Positions 62,553 through 64,000 of a stretch of DNA of 64,000 bases are shown here, in pieces. Position numbers and translations under genes: made by a program. The notes under the pieces are model-generated. The model was not told the DNA's origin and made no database searches. It saw only the letters and a list, made by a program, of their open reading frames with translations. The DNA is taken from the NCBI GenBank assembly GCA_903772945.1, contig CAICTM010000265.1, positions 18,757-82,756 of the forward strand. Reading direction: 5' to 3'. Numbering within the stretch: the first letter of the stretch is position 1; the number at the start of each line of letters is the position of its first letter. This DNA is from Seminavis robusta (taxonomy: Eukaryota; Bacillariophyta; Bacillariophyceae; Naviculales; Naviculaceae).

Positions 62553-64000
62553 TCAAAGACGAAGGGTAACTCCCAGCGTCAAGAGTGTGGCCAGTGCAAT
62601 GGACAGCACGCTGTGGCGAATTCTGGTGCCTCCTGATGAGATCATCACACCAAGAATATTATCTTCTTCGGCCGGCTCTGGGTAACTCTTTTTCACCGGC
62701 TTTTCCTCAACAACATTGCCGGAACGGGCCACAACTGCTGCACCAGAACCAGGAGAGTCTTCGGCAGTACACGCCACGGCAGAGCACGACGACAAGTCGT
62801 TGTCAGCGAGCTCGCGTTGCACGCAGGTGACCAGATTTTGCATGTGGGCCAAGCACTCTGCAAGACAACAGCTTTCGCCAGACAATACCCGGCACATATC
62901 ATTCTGGAGGTCGCCGCAGGTAGGCCCCGTCGAAGCCCCTTGTCGGGCCACAACAGATGGGCCTACAGTTCATGTAAAGAAGTGCAAACAGATCCACGAG
63001 ATGATGCATAGAAGAGTGAGACATCAAACTTGAAGGGCAAGATACAACTTCCACTCATCATCATACGACTCCACACGTAGACACGACGAAACACTTACCG
63101 TCGCCTTCCCTGATAGTTCCATCGCAATCGTCGAGGAATTGGGAGCAATCGGAAATGACACACTGGACAAAGATTTGCCATTCTGGACAAGCGCTATCGA
63201 TGTCTCCGATGCGATACTCTCCAAAACTAAAGCCAAAGCCCTCCGGAAGAAAACTGGTGTCAAAACTTGTGTCCAAATCGATCAAGGGTGGTCCAGCGTA
63301 GTTAGAAGGAGTAGCGGGATTTTCATCGCCTGTGGGAGGATTCCCTGCGCCTGTGGGAGGATTCCCTGCGCCTGTTGGGGCGCTGGTGGAAGGATTCCCT
63401 GCACCCGTGGGAAGACCAGTTGGCGAAGATGTTGGTGTACCTGTTGGAGTTCCAGTGGAAGTGCCAGTAGGAAGACTAGTTGGCGGAGATGTTGGTGTTC
63501 CTGTTGGGGCGCCGGTGGGGGGAATCGGTGCTTCTTCCGCTATTGTCGTAATGTTGCCGGAGCAGTCTGGAACACTGCATTCAAGAAATTGTCCCACGGT
63601 CGCCTCCACGACACAGGTAGAGAGATCCACAATGGATTGCACGCAAGGGGCGAGGCAGCAGTCCTCATCGATGGGCCCGAACGCATTGCAGATGCCATTG
63701 CCCAGTGCATCACAGGTAGTGGTATTGCTATCGGTTCCGGCGGGTCCATCGAAGACGTCAAAGAGACTGGGGCAAGAAGTGAGGGCATTTGGGCATTCAA
63801 GAACGGTACATTGGAGCACAGATGCCCATTTCTTTGGGCACATGGTGAGTGCCCTCGTTGCATCGACTAACAAGTACGCGGAGAGCGACAATGTATAAGC
63901 TGGGTTGCGTGTGCATGATGTCAAGACACTCATCAAATCAAATACAACAATGGCTTACCAATCACTCCTGGAAAGATGGTCAAGTTGAACCGGTCAAGAA
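62553..64000 (-). CDS. Cys-rich PTG-repeat surface protein with GPI-type tail, 5' end outside the window
   Basis: Exons 63959-64000 (open to the window edge), 63099-63899 and 62553-62962; introns of 59 and 136 bp keep frame (PGVIG-AYTLSLSAYLL; EGDG-PSVVARQG). Two related Cys-rich modules flank a Pro/Thr/Gly linker. Module 1 is CPKKWASVLQCTVLECPNAL ... CDALGNGICNAF ... EDCCLAPCVQSI ... STCV. Module 2 is CPEWQIFVQCVISDCSQFL ... CGDLQNDMCRVL ... ESCCLAECLAHM ... VTCV. The linker (about 63330-63530) consists of PTGxPTGxPT repeats, typical of extended wall-associated stems. The C-terminus RHSVLSIALATLLTLGVTL is a hydrophobic GPI-anchor-like signal. A cell-surface or cell-wall location is inferred; the function is unknown. 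Confidence 0.75.

Overview
The window looks like nuclear DNA of a microalga, most likely a pennate diatom. Genes are compact with few, short GT-AG introns (about 70-240 bp). There are several diatom-type single-pass membrane proteins with plant-like leucine-rich repeats, a DUF6824 protein, a helicase-associated-domain protein and many 2-oxoglutarate oxygenases. No prokaryotic signals (operons, Shine-Dalgarno sites) are seen. Species assignment is inference only. Exon joins are read from splice consensus plus frame continuity, not from transcripts.

Layout. 1-9.4 kb: the 3' part of an NTE/patatin-type lysophospholipase, a secreted membrane protein, a methyltransferase-like protein, a three-exon pyruvate kinase, a small unknown gene and a tail-anchored syntaxin-like gene with an odd SNARE region. 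9.4-15.2 kb: unknown genes, a JmjC/cupin oxygenase with a large acidic insert, and an ankyrin-type gene cut by one in-frame stop. 15.9-20.1 kb: a NECAP endocytic adaptor, a secreted metallo-beta-lactamase-fold hydrolase with a GPI-type tail, and a Lys/Glu block-repeat protein. 21-34 kb: a TAGACATT array, an intron-rich LRR receptor-like gene, a phytanoyl-CoA dioxygenase-like gene, a duplicated HVA22/REEP-type membrane protein, a trypsin-like protease, a membrane-anchored oxygenase fused to Tudor/Agenet-like modules, and a decayed LRR gene. 34-40 kb: an aldo-keto reductase and a tandem duplication of a secreted zincin protease, one copy carrying a ~0.7 kb terminal-inverted-repeat element. 39.7-51.4 kb: a BED-finger/helicase-associated-domain protein, two decayed gene fragments, a DUF6824 protein, a fused mRNA capping enzyme and a Golgi-type sulfotransferase. 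52-57 kb: a candidate 5.1 kb DNA transposon with near-perfect 27 bp ends, a multiply frameshifted transposase-like gene, a nested inverted repeat and a GGGAATGTT array. 58-64 kb: a large intronless LRR receptor-like gene and a Cys-rich PTG-repeat GPI-type protein running off the right end.

The genes do not form one pathway. Themes are secretory and cell-surface functions (proteases, LRR proteins, GPI-type proteins, sulfotransferase), membrane traffic and shaping (syntaxin-like, NECAP, HVA22-like) and oxygenases. The strongest candidates for something undescribed are the 52-57 kb transposon, the 37 kb element that separates two otherwise matching duplicate units, the oxygenase-Tudor fusion and the capping enzyme with an F-box-like tail. 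Short palindromes built on ACCGGT/GGTACC and GCTAGC recur across the gene-free spacers.
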